Under the pieces are notes generated by a model. It did no database searches. It was not told the DNA's origin and was given only the letters and a program-made list of their open reading frames with translations. Position numbers and translations under genes: made by a program. This document shows, piece after piece, positions 1 to 11,426 of a stretch of DNA of 64,000 bases (within the stretch, counting starts at the first letter, position 1; each line of letters opens with the position of its first letter). The stretch covers positions 1,899,082 to 1,963,081 of the forward strand of contig BCKK01000001.1 of assembly GCA_001600615.1 (NCBI GenBank), written 5' to 3'. Source of the DNA: Dioszegia crocea (lineage: Eukaryota > Basidiomycota > Tremellomycetes > Tremellales > Bulleribasidiaceae).

Positions 1-773
1 TAATCTGTCCAGCACAACTTGCTTGCTCGTTTCTTCTATTTCGCCCGCTAGGAAGATCTCGTCCAGTATTGCGTATACCTGTCGCGTCAGCTTCAGTGCT
101 CATAAATCTCGTCCAGTCAAGAAGATACAAGGCAGAGAGGGGACAGGGTATCAGGGAAACGATATGGGCAGCCCGGGATTCAAGTCTAGACTTACCTTAT
201 AGAAGGAGAATACCAGATCTAATTCGCACACATTTTGGAAGAAAGCATCTGGTCCAGTCAGCCCAAGCTCATCTATACCAATATGAAGGACGAAGCCCGG
301 CCGCATTCCCCACTCTGTCCTCCAGATGTATCATGCGCGCGTCCACTACAGGCATGACTCACCTAGCACTTCGACAAATAGATGAATTGCCTCCAGGTAC
401 GCAAGTTCATTATCGTTCGAATCAACACAGCAGCAGAAGAAGAGTCCGGCATATCGGCGGTAGACAATCTTGTCGCTTCTGAACTGTAAGTTTGTCAGCT
501 CGGAGCTCCAATTGTGGATACACAGGGAATCCCTGCTGGACGTGGATTGATCTGAGCCAGAACTCACTTCGACAAAGTTAGACTGATATTTCTGATCTCG
601 AGGAGCGATCAAACGGTGCACTTCTCCACGTAACCTAACTTTCTCGTCGTCATCGTATGGCGTGTACCATTTCGATAATCTCGTCTTGCCCTGTCGATTC
701 TACAGGCGAGGTGAGCCTGGACCTGTTGGCATGGGCCGCCGCGACTTACTTGAACGAGAATAAATTTGATCAT
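1..773 (-). CDS. APS2: AP-2 clathrin adaptor complex subunit sigma (partial, 3' end outside window)
   Basis: Small chain of the AP-2 heterotetramer that links clathrin to cargo at the plasma membrane. Joining four exons gives a start MIKFILVQ (773-750), then [20 protein letters not shown], a block with SNFVEF and [11 protein letters not shown], then [18 protein letters not shown] and [11 protein letters not shown], then [19 protein letters not shown], which is cut by the window edge. These blocks match sigma adaptins in order. SNFVEF and the VEVLDAFF..VCELD stretch favour AP-2 over AP-1 or AP-3. The last exon seen begins at 78 after an acceptor preceded by CTGACGCGACAG. The gene is divergent from the peptidase at 1019 with about 245 bp between start codons. 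Identity is strong; the missing part is only the C-terminal residues. Confidence 0.93.
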
Positions 774-1018
774 GTCAACTTTTCTGGGACAGCTTCAGAG
801 CTTCTCGAATTTCCTAGGCGTGTATGACCGATACCCGTACCGTATGACCGTGATATGATGGTGATATGATGAATATACTCATCCATGTCGTCGTTAGGGT
901 CGTTGTCGCCGTCGCATCAACACGGCACCCTGTGCGGTCATCGCCGTGTTGTAGAGTACGTGCAGCAGCCTACCTAACTTTCGATTGATCCATTCTGCAC
1001 CATCTTCTCTCAACAAGC

Positions 1019-4000
1019 ATGTCGGCGTACTCGCCTATACCGGATGCGGCGGGATCGCGGCTACCCTCCGATACCCATGCTATCCGACTTGACGATTCGC
1101 CCCCACCTCCCACCAGGCGGTCTCTCGACTCCGAATCGGACGAATCCGATATCATCTACCGGGACGCGCTGGACGTGGAACCGTTTGATGAGAAGGACAG
1201 GCGATTCAGAGATGAGGGTGTGATGGAGGATGGAGAAGGACCTCATGGGGAAGGCGCGGGATATAGTGTGGAACCTCGACGGGTGCGTCAGAGACTCTCG
1301 ACAGCCTCACTGACTCTTGACTAATTCGCCCAGTTACGACCCAGAAAGCGTTCCAAGAGAATACTAGCTGCTCTGATCGGCATCTTGGTACTTGCAGGCC
1401 TCATCGGTGCTTTTGCCGGCTCTGTCTATTCTGTTCCGACACATCTTGTTAAGTCGGGTACTAAACATATAACGATGGACCACATCTTCAATGGGACATT
1501 TGCTGTGACTACCAAGACGCTATCTTGGGTCAAGGAAGGTAGGTCTGACCTCCCTCGAGCCGCGAGACCACAGCTAAACGTCCAGCCCCAGACGGCACCT
1601 TCTCTCGCCTGTCAGACGAGGGTAATATCATACTCTCGACCGTATCCAACATGACCCACTCGTCCCTCCTCGTGAACTCTACGCGCGTCTTGGACCGCGA
1701 AGGCCGTCCGCTCGACTGGCAGACTTGGCATCTATCACCAGATGGCAAGTATGTCCTTTTCCGCGCGGACTCTTCGCAACTGTGGCGCCACTCCACTCGA
1801 GGCAACTACTGGGTCCACCGACTCTCCGACTCCACCACTTTCCCTATCACCCAGCCCTCCACTCCGCCGCAGACCGCCTTTGCTTCTTGGGCACCCGTCG
1901 GCCACGCCCTGGCATTTGTACAGTCCAATGACCTATATGTCATATCCGAGCGGGAGATAGCATCCTCGAGGCCGGATGCAATACGAGTGACGACGGATGG
2001 GTCGCAAACGGTGTTTAATGGAGTACCAGACTGGGTATATGAGGAAGAAGTCTACGGAACGGACTCGGTCTTATGGTGGTCGCCCGACGGAAGAACGCTG
2101 GCGTATCTCCGAAGTGACGAGACCGAAGTCAAGAACTACAAGTTGCAATACTACAATCCCTCGGGCGACGCTTTCGACGTGCATCAGTATCCCACTGAGC
2201 TGGATATGAAGTACGTATACCGCTGATCTGCGACTGGCTCAGTGCTGATCCAAAGATACCCCAAACCCGGCACACCGAACCCACTGGTATCGGTCCACAC
2301 ATTCTCCCTGTCCTCATATGCCGAAAGCGAATCTATAACCCGCTCCAAGCATGAACTATCATGGGATGAGGCTTTACCGCTTGAGGAACGCATCATATCA
2401 GAAGTCGCTTGGGTGGGAGAGGATACTCTTCTGGTCAAGGAGACTGATCGTGCGGCAAGAAGAGGAAGCGTGATTGTGTTCGAAGCTTCGGACAAGGGCA
2501 AAGTTGTGCGGAAGCTCGGCTCGGAGGGTGAAGAGGGTGATGACGGCTGGATCGATGCGGTATGTCTCTACTGCCATATTCGGAAGATGAGGTGCTGATT
2601 TCTGCAGGGACAAAACGTCCGGCCGGTACATATCGGAGCATCAGGCTACCTCGATATCGTCCCCAAAGACGGGTTCAACAGTCTCGCTTTCTTCAGCCCA
2701 TTCAACGCCACCAAGCCTGTCTGGATCGCGGATGGAGAGAAGGGCGAAGTGACGCAGATTTCAGGTGTTGATGAGGATCAGGGCCTAGTGTGAGTCAGAC
2801 TTCGCCTGCTTTTCTGTCATCGCAGTTTTGCATCATACTTACTTTACCAGCTACTACGTTGTTGCTCAACCATCAATCGACCGCCATCTTTTCTCATCTC
2901 CTATTCCCAACTCGGAGGACTTGGTAGACTACACTCCATCCCGGAAAGCCCTCACGGATGACTCTACTGGAGGATACCATGAAGTCTCTTTCTCACCCGG
3001 TGGCAGATATTATGTCCTTCAGTACAAGGGTCCTGAAGTGCCATGGCAAAAAGTTATCGACACTGGCGTAGACAGTAAGTTTTCGGATTATACGTGGCCT
3101 TGTGCTGATTGCTCAGACTCTGCTCAGCTCCTGGAAGGGAATGAGGGTTTAAATAAGACCTTGAGCCAATTCGCGCGGCCAATCATCACTCGATCTACCA
3201 TAGAAAGTGACGGTTACAGTGAGTGTATCTTCTCGAGCCCTTTATGTAACGAGCTCATGCGGCAGCACTGAACATGCTCGAGATGATGCCCTCGACACTC
3301 GACACCAGCGGTCGTAAGAAGTATCCTGTCTTGATAAGAGTGTAAGTCTGTTCCCTTGGTGTTCGAGCATCGGCTGACGGACAGCTACGGCGGACCTGGC
3401 TCGCAGACTGTATCAAACAAGTGGGAGCAGGATTGGCATACGTACCTCGTCACGGAAAAAAAGTACATTGTCATCATGGTCGATGGACGCGGGACTGGAT
3501 TTGGTGGACGAAAATTGCGAAATCCCGTCCGAGATGATTTGGGCCACTGGGAAGTCGTCGATCAGATCGCCGCAGCCAGGGACGCCGCTAAACGGGTATA
3601 TGTCGATACGAGCCGCATAGGTATTTGGGGTTGGGTACGTGTTTCACCATTCGAGCGAGATTCTCAGCTGACATGAGAAGAGTTATGGTGGATACATGAC
3701 GTGTAAAACGCTCGAAGCAGATTCAGGCATCATCTCACTCGGAATGGCAGTCGCCCCAGTCACCAATTGGCTATACTACGACTCAATCTACACGGAGCGA
3801 TACATGTCCGTACCCAACATGAACGAGCAGGGATACGTCCGATCGGCAGTCAACAATGTCACAGCCTTTGGCAAAGTGGATTTCCTCCTTGCGCACGGGA
3901 GCGGGGATGATAATGTGCATTATCTGAACTCGGCGAGCCTGGTGGATAAGTTGACACAGGAGCAAGTTCGTGGATGGAGATTCAGGATGTTTACAGATTC

Positions 4001-4165
4001 GTGAGTTTACAGTGTCCCCCATTCGAACAAAGGTGGTCCAGACCAAAGCTGATGCGCGACAGAAATCACGCTATGAACAAGCGAGGGGCATATCGTGAGG
4101 TATATGAATGGATGACGGGATATCTGGATGAGAAGTGGGGCAGAGGAGGCACGGTCAAGCACTGA
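1019..4165 (+). CDS. Dipeptidyl aminopeptidase, S9B family, type II membrane protein (Ste13/Dap2-like)
   Basis: Serine exopeptidase that removes N-terminal X-Pro/X-Ala dipeptides, in yeasts acting in the late Golgi or vacuole. The N-terminus is acidic and cytosolic-like, then a basic patch (RPRKRSKR) precedes one hydrophobic segment (LAALIGILVLAGLIGAFAG type), as in type II Ste13/Dap2. The beta-propeller part carries the family motif DWVYEEEVYG. The hydrolase part has the nucleophile in GWSYGGYMT, with an intron (GTACGT at 3637) falling between W and S. It also has the acid in LAHGSGDDNVHY and the base in NHAMNKRGAY. Several short introns interrupt the gene; the first is 1283-1333. All three catalytic residues are present, so it should be active. 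Whether it is the Golgi or the vacuolar form cannot be read from sequence alone. It converges on the copper ATPase with about 150 bp between stops. Confidence 0.93.
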
Positions 4166-4311
4166 GAACAATCCTGTACGGACATTCATATGTATCAGAT
4201 AATCATCAAATCTTGAATGTATGACTATTACTCAACCCAAACCCGCAGAAGATTTGCATACTATGTACAAAGTAGACCCAAGAAAGCAAACTATACTAGA
4301 CTGGTTGAATC

Positions 4312-7300
4312 TCAAATTGGAAGCATTGAATTCTGGCTCCGGTCCATTGGTATAGCCTCATATGCCCCAGTCCCGCCCGATGTAGGACCTGTTCGCCTTA
4401 GACTCAGTCTCCGTAATAACGGCATAGTGCTCGACCGACGTCTAATAGCTTCGCTGACGCCAACAAACGAGCCGATGAAGCCACTTGCGGTCTCTTGGGC
4501 GGAGGAGATGAGGGAGGGGATGCCAGCTGATAAGCCGCCGCGGACGAAGGTCTCGCCTGGCATAATTGAGGACTTGGGTCGGCGCCACCACTGGAAGGTC
4601 AGTCTCGCTATTTGATCACGCTTCAAAAGGACACTCACTTTCAAGGTCAGACTACTGCCCACTACACTGACACTGGAGAACGCCATCGCGGCCGCCGCCA
4701 TCATCGGGTGAAGGTGTATTCCCCAGGGTAACAGGACACCCATCGCCAGCGGTATCATGAGGATGTTGTAACAGCATGCCCAGACCAGGTTGATCCGGAT
4801 CTGCCGATATATCTTCCTCCCAAGATCGAGCGCCGCGACGACATCCAGCAGATCCGAGCGCATAAGCACCAGATCCGCCGCCTCTATCGCCACTGACGTC
4901 CCCGACGACAATGCGATACCGAGAGAAGCGGCAACGAGCGCCGGCGAGTCGTTTATCCCGTCTCCGACCATGGCCACCCCGCCTTCGCCATCCCGCATCA
5001 TCAGATCTCGGACGATCTTGGCTTTCCCGCGGGGGGAGACACCAGCATACACCTCATCTTCATCTATCCCGACTTCTTTCGCGATGGCGCGTGCAGTCAA
5101 CTCCGAGTCTCCCGTCAAGAGGGAGACCATGATGCCCATCCGGAGTAGGGACTCGATAGCGTGCGCAGAAGAAGCTTTGGGCGCGTCGGCGAGGGAGAGG
5201 GAGAGGAGGGGGATAGCGATCCCGTTGCGAACAATCGAGGCGTAAACCACCGTCCGGCCAGCTTTCATCTGTACTAGTTCGAATGACCTCATAGTGGCCG
5301 TCAAGGAGGATTGGCCATAAGCCTCCGATACCTTATCGGCTGACCGGGAGATATAGTCAAGTTTACCGATTCGGACGCGTTCCTCGATTTTGGCATTAGA
5401 AAGGCGGACGACCGCTTCGATACCCTCGCCAGGGACGGATTCGAATTCGGTAACCTCGCCAGTGGGAGTGGGGAGACGGGAATTGACAAGTGTGTCTTTT
5501 CCGTGTGTAGCTACCGCAAGCGCAAGGGGATGCTCCGATTTGCTTTCGGCGAGCGAAAGGAGGGCCAGAACGGCATGTCGCTGGAGGGGGGGAGCGGCTG
5601 TCGAGCGGGATAAGGTGGCCGAGGTGTCGAGGTCGTTCGACTCTTCAAGTGCTGAAGGCAGACTCCCTGCTGGTGCCCAAGACACCGCGACCACCTTCAT
5701 CTTTCCCTCAGTCACCGTACCCGTCTTGTCCAATACGACCCGCCTGATTGCCTTGCACGCCTCTAAAGCCTTTCCGCCCTTGATCAAGATCCCATTCTTG
5801 GCGCCTACACCGGTTCCAACCATCACTGCTGTCGGAGTGCTCAGGCCCAAGGCGCAGGGGCAGGCAACAACAACGACGGAGATGCACAGTTTTAGGCAGA
5901 CGCCGAACTTGGACACTCCCGGTGAGTGGAATACGTCGGGTAGGTCCGAGATGATGTGTGATATAATCATCCAAGAGAAGAAGGTGACGAGGGAGAGGGT
6001 AATGACGGCAGGAACGAAGACGCCCGCCACTCGATCGGCAAATTGTTGAATGGGAGCTTTGGATGTCTGGGCATCTTCGACGAGTTTGACAATCTGGGAT
6101 AGGGCAGTATCGGCGCCGGCGCGAGTGACCCGGAATGTAATGGTGCCGAGGCCGTTGACTGTGCCACCGATGACTTGTGATTCGATGGCCTTGGGCACGG
6201 AGAGTGCCTCGCCGGTGACCATCGATTCGTCCACGCTGGTCGAGCCAGTAAGGACCGTACCATCGGCTGGTATACGCTCTCCAGGAACGACGAGGACAAT
6301 GTCGTTGACCTGGACGAGCTCGGTAGGTATTTTTCTCGTCGCCGCTCCATTATCGGCACCGTCAATGAAGATAGTGGCCGAGCTCGGCGTGAGAGACATG
6401 AGATCTGTCAAAGCCGCAGACGTTTTGCCCTTGGCGAGATTCTCAATATATCGGCCCATCGAGACAAAGGTGACGAGCATGGTAGAGGTGTCGAAGAAGG
6501 TTTGTGGGCGGAAGTCTGGATCTGAGGAGAAGATAGCGAAGATCATACCGAGGACAGAGTAGGTAAAGGCTGCTGAGGTACCGAGTACAACAAGGACATC
6601 CCTGTCTGTCAGCCCGACGTATCAACTAGTCATGGGACGACATACATTGTTGCAGATTTGTGCTTGACCGCCTTCCAAGCGTTCACATAGAATCGTCGTG
6701 CCAAGAAGCACTGCACCGGGATGGTGAGGGCCAGACAGACCAGATCACCCAGATATATCCCGGTACAGATTCGCCACATTGTCCATCCCATCAACCACAT
6801 GGGCATATACATGGACAGCATGCTGACAATGAAGACGGGAATGGCAAACGAGGCCGAGGCGACGAAGATCCGGCGCCATTGCGCCGTTTCCTTGTGCTTC
6901 TGCAATGAGGCGACTTGGTCTGAGTTGGATGTCGAGATGGGGAGGAAGGAGAGTTGAGGGAAAGCGAGGGCAAGGACGTCAATTATGGAGCGGAGAGACG
7001 CGAGTGTGGGAGTGTGCCGGAGGTAAAGGTGGGTATGGGGGAAAGGTAGGGTAGCGACGTGGATACCTGCAATCGGCGTGATAGTGGATAAGATTGTGGG
7101 GACCAGTCCATCGTTCGTCAGGCTGTATGTCAGCGTGATTCGTCAAGATAAACAGGAGGATGACTTACCCATACACTCTCAACTCCACATCCTGAATCTC
7201 GCTGATTTCCACTACACTCGCCTCGAACCCGATATCTTCTACCTCCTCCGCAATCCTGGCATCATCCCATACCATGCCCTTCCCATCCTGGAACGACGGA

Positions 7301-7712
7301 TCATACTCTACGACCCCGCGTTCGGCAAGTAGAGAGATCTGGACAGACGCTATCCCAGGTTGTTTGAGTTGAGATTCGATACTCGCCACACACGCGCCGC
7401 ACTGCTTTGTCAGGACATGTCTGCGTGTCGATAAGACATAATACACACCGTCATTCCCCCAATCTTCAGCTCCACCCGCTCGAGATCCACATGATTCGCA
7501 CTCCCAGAACCTTCTCCCAATTTCGCCTCTTCATCTAGAAATACGCTGGGTGGGGGACTCGAGGGTCGGAAAACGGCGGTGGCGGTATTGAGAATGCTAG
7601 CAAGTATAGAACTAGATTGGCGCCGATGATGTCCTACTTGCCGACCAGCGGCTGAACGGACTGACAGTGTAGGCGATTGGGGTGTGAGGAGGGGAGAGGA
7701 GGGCGCAGCCAT
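4312..7712 (-). CDS. CCC2: Copper-transporting P1B-type ATPase (Ccc2/ATP7-like)
   Basis: Pumps Cu(I) into the secretory pathway to load cuproenzymes such as multicopper oxidases. From the start (7712): a Ser-rich tail, then one heavy-metal-associated domain whose GGMTCGACV motif is split by a 47-nt intron between T and C. Then a second HMA-like fold follows (about 7165-6980) with no cysteines. Membrane segments come next, then the TGE loop (DESMVTGEALSV), CPCALGLSTPTAVMVGTG, the phosphorylation site VLDKTGTVTEG, the SEHPLALAV nucleotide-binding motif, and VGDGINDSPAL. Near the C-terminus the reading frame stays open through a 48-nt segment at about 4594-4641, but this has donor, CTGAC branch and CAG acceptor. 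Splicing it gives SLTLKWWRRP, so it is probably an in-frame intron. A short Ser/Arg-rich tail follows. The glyoxal oxidase at 37.9-40.1 kb is a possible client cuproenzyme. Confidence 0.95.
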
Positions 7713-8093
7713 AATGACGGCCGGTGGAAGAACAGCAAGATAAGATGAATGGGTCGGGGCTGATTAATCTCCCCAGTGTTGAGAGAGGTATTTATTCTGT
7801 AATTCGCTCGCTGGTCGATGTCTGATATGTTGTGTCCCCTGGCGCGGTCCTTCAGGCCATGCTGATATATACAGGCTATGCAAGTCGATTGAGAGGCAAA
7901 TTGTTGTCGTCTTGACAACAATATCTATAACCATCCCCTCCCTTAGCTTTACGTCACCTCGGCTCCTTGGAGCTTGGTTGTCAAGCTACAGTCGTGCGGC
8001 AGCACGAGCTCATGTATTAGTACGTCTTCATCCCTTTAAATAACTACAGATTTGATATTCAAGATATCTACAGGCTACATCTCGCCCAGCTGC
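7713..8093. other. Intergenic, upstream of the copper ATPase
   Basis: About 380 bp between two minus-strand genes, holding the promoter of the copper ATPase and the 3' flank of the Ser-rich gene. I see no convincing ORF, RNA gene or repeat, and could not pick out a clear metal-response element. Confidence 0.5.
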
Positions 8094-10330
8094 TCAGTAT
8101 AGCATGGCTGACATGTTCCCCATGTCGGGCATAAACGACCACGCCTTATCCTTCTTCGCCTTGGGCCTCCCCAAGCTGTCCTTTGAGCCATTCACATCCG
8201 CCTTCCCCCTTCCTCTGATTTCCGCCATGGACTTCTTCGACAACATGCCCCGCGAAGCAGATTCTCGTGGCGAGCTCGCACCATCGAGGTTGTCCTGACT
8301 GGAGCTTCGGCGGATCGGCTTCGATCCTTCGGCACGAGATGGGGCTTTCGGTGTGATGTCCGTCCCAGCTAGCAGCGGGTAACTCGAAGTGGGGGTCACA
8401 GGATCTTCGACAGTGGGGATGGTGACGATGAGGAATGTTGTACTGGCACTCGGGGTGATGACGGCCGCCTCACTGATGCTGCCAACCGAATGGCTCTCGC
8501 TTAGCCCCATTTCCGACCCGAAGCCACTCTCGCCGCTCATATAGCTCCCTCCGCTCTCTTGCCTCCCATGACGTGATGCAATCTCTCTCCCTTGATCCCT
8601 CACCACCGGGAATATCACCACTGCTCCCTCTCGAGGTGGTGGTTTGGCCCAGCGCCAAGTCTCCGCCTCACGTATCGCCTCCATTGTCTCGTTCATACCG
8701 GCGAGACCTATAAGCTTTTGCATCTTATCCGCCTTGGTGTGCTCAGCGAAGGAGCTGGCTCCAGACGTGCGATGCGACGTTGTCACAGGCCGAAGATGGA
8801 CGCATGACCGGGGTGAAAGAGCAGCGTCATAAAGGGGGATTACGATGTCTTGGCTGGATTTGTCGGAATCGACGTGCTCGGCAAAGTGCTCGATCGCGAA
8901 GGGGGATGGTTTAGGGGATGAGAATGCATTGAGTGCGAAGATAGGTCTGCGAGGACGAGATGGGGGGCTCGCCGAGAAGTCAACGTTGGGACAGGATGAG
9001 TTGGCACTTTGGCGTCGGCCGTATCGTGAAGGAGTTGAGGGCATGTCGGATGCGGCCCCCCGCTTGCTCAGATGTGGAGCAGATGTCGTACGGTGGAGAT
9101 GATGACGCTCGTGTTCTTCCAGGCCTGTGAAGGCTATGGCACTGAAATCGACCGGCGAGCTGAGGATGGGTGATAGGGGGTGTAGCGAGAAGGAGCTTGC
9201 TCGGAGTTGTTTCCGCCGTTGGGGGGATAGGGGAGTGGATGTCGTTGGATGTATGAAAGATGGCAGAGCGGGATAGGGGTCCAGAACCGAGATTTCACTG
9301 ACGACAGAGCAGATCGATTGCCTGGAAGCAGTGGACCTCGGGGGAGGAGCAGTGCGGGCGCCTGATGAGGATGGTTTCAAGCTCGATACACGGTCTGGAA
9401 GTGTGGGACGTTTCCTGCTGCTTGAGCGGTCGGGGATGGAAGGTGGATTGGAGAGGTTGGAGCGAAGAGACCGCAGGGATGACGCCGATGAGATGGAAGA
9501 GGTAATGGAGTATCCGTTAGATGGACGGTGGGCATCTGATACGTCAGCTGGTGCTGTGTGGAGAGATCTGCGTCAAATCAAGGAACGGGGGGCTGGACAA
9601 TGTCTTGCTCGAGCGTGAGAACTTCCGAGACATGTACAGCTTACTAGCGGCGAGGCAGTGAGACATGGACTCACGATTTGAAGGCCCAGCTTCCGATAAT
9701 GTTTCCACTTGATCCGCAAGAGTTTCGTCAACCCCTGACTCTCTACCATGATGAGAAACGCCCTCTTCAAGTGAAGCGCCGGTATGAGTCGGCCTTGGTC
9801 TGCTTGATACATCAAGCCACGATGGTGAATCCTCGAGATTCATGCTGATCGGGCCATACCTCGGAACGAGAGGCAACTTCCACTCGTCTAGAGGACTGAG
9901 GAGGGGCGAGGTGTCAGGCCGAGCACTCTCATGCCGGTCCGATATGGGCGAATCGCAGAAGGGGAATGGAGAGAATGTGGCATCTTGGCTTCGAGGAGTG
10001 AGCTGCTCTGTCAGTATGCCTCATAACATCAGAGGCAGAACGAGGTAGACTTACGTTCAGCACTTTGACCAGATCTGAGTCCTCCACTACAAAAACATCA
10101 TCAACCGTCGGTCGGTGACAGGCTTTGAGATTGAGAGGTGGCGGACGGACGTGGGGGCGGGTGATGGAGGTATGCCGAGGCGTCACCAGAGTGGGTGATG
10201 CACTGGTGGACGTCGTGGACGCGCTCGAGGTGGACGCATTCCGCCAAGATCTCGACAGAGCCGGTGTCCGGACGAGCTGAGGTGTGCCCCTCGTGGCGAC
10301 CAAAGCTGAGAAGAAGAAGCCGTCGTCCAT
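8094..10330 (-). CDS. Uncharacterised Ser/Pro-rich protein
   Basis: Not recognised. The start MDDGFFFSALVATRG (10330) opens an exon that ends at VVEDSDLVKVLN; a GTAAGT...CTGACAGAGCAG intron (about 10053-10001) leads to SSRSQDATFSPFPF. That exon continues to about 9690. One or two further introns lie between there and about 9541, and I could not fix their borders. The last exon reads through AHRPSNGYSITSSISSASS to the stop at 8094. Composition is strongly Ser/Thr/Pro/Arg, so most of the chain is probably disordered. Two islands look more constrained: MQKLIGLAGMNETMEAIREA followed by ETWRWAKPPPREGAVVIFPV, and the extreme C-terminus KDKAWSFMPDMGNMSAMLY. No signal peptide or membrane segment is seen. 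Real coding is supported by length and consistent splicing; the function is unknown. Confidence 0.6.
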
Positions 10331-11426
10331 TCTGCGGAGAGTTGATTTTGTCGCAGTAGTCGAACTTTCTGAGACACCAGTGTCAGTTACGCAGGAACAA
10401 AGGGGATATCATGGAGCTGCTCTGAATGTTGGACCCGCCTCTCAAGCTATAATCACTCGTACTGACATTTTTAGACCTCGTGCCTTAGCTCTGCGCCTTC
10501 ACATCCACGCCCCTCGCTCTGCTGCTCCGTTTCTCTGGCACGCAGGCTAGAGGCAGGGAGAGTGGAGGGAAAGGGTCAAGGGCCGGAGGATTTAGCGCAG
10601 GAGCGATCTGAATTTTCGTAATTCCTTCGCGTGTTGCCGGCATCCCCCAGCGTGACGGTGCCTGGATCCTGAAAGGGTAACGGTGAATACGGTGCCGAGG
10701 CTCGGAGGGTGGGAGCCTAAAGTGTCGAGAGCTATATTGGTAGCACTGCACAATAGCAAGCGAGTGAGTACTGGCACCTTTGCGGCGTGAAGAGCTGAAT
10801 TGAGACTGATGTATCACAGAGAGATCATGGCGAATTCGCGTCAATGGAGGGACCTCTTTCGGGAGAAATGAGGCCCAGGAAAAAAGGGACGCGCTAGCAT
10901 CTGTGCGTGTGTGTGCAAGGCATGTCGAGCGCCCTGCTTTTCTAGATTGGGGGTGGGCACTGTGCGAGCTTTCGCTGATGCTGAGGCTGATGAGTTCTGA
11001 TTGGGGCTGATGAAAGGATATGAATCTACTTAGGCATGTGAAGTTTGACAACGCCGGTTCTGCTTCCGATTGAAGGGCGAGCGTGATTTATGGTTGTGAA
11101 GCTTATATCTCGGAAGTCGCTCAATCGGTCATACCAGGTCACCTCGAACATCTATCACACTATGGTCTCCTTGCAGGCCGGGCTACTCTCAACTGATTGG
11201 GTCATTGATGGGCCAGAGAGGCACAGCGTGTGGGGGAGGAAGCCGAGGTCGGGGAAGCCAAAATCGATAATAGAGATTTCTTGCAAGCCCCCGCTCGAAC
11301 GGGGGACACACAGCTCCTATCGTGTGGGTCCTTTGGTCACTAAATACGCCTTGACGTGACCAAAATTTCACCCTTCGCCATTGACACTCATCACCACATA
11401 TTCAGGTACTGTCAAGTACGCCGGTC
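10331..11426. other. Intergenic, divergent promoter of the Ser-rich gene and gene A
   Basis: About 1.1 kb with no ORF I can support. The minus-strand frame at 10485-11051 is low-complexity and has no splice or homology support. The region should contain the promoters of the Ser-rich gene (leftward) and gene A (rightward). Confidence 0.45.

Noticed and set aside
69..482. Plus-strand frame at the left edge
   Set aside because: It runs antisense across the exons and introns of the well-supported AP-2 sigma gene.
5390..6562. Plus-strand frames inside the copper ATPase gene
   Set aside because: Antisense shadows of conserved ATPase motifs.
10485..11051. Minus-strand frame of about 190 codons upstream of gene A
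   Set aside because: No recognisable domain, odd composition, no intron signals; likely chance.
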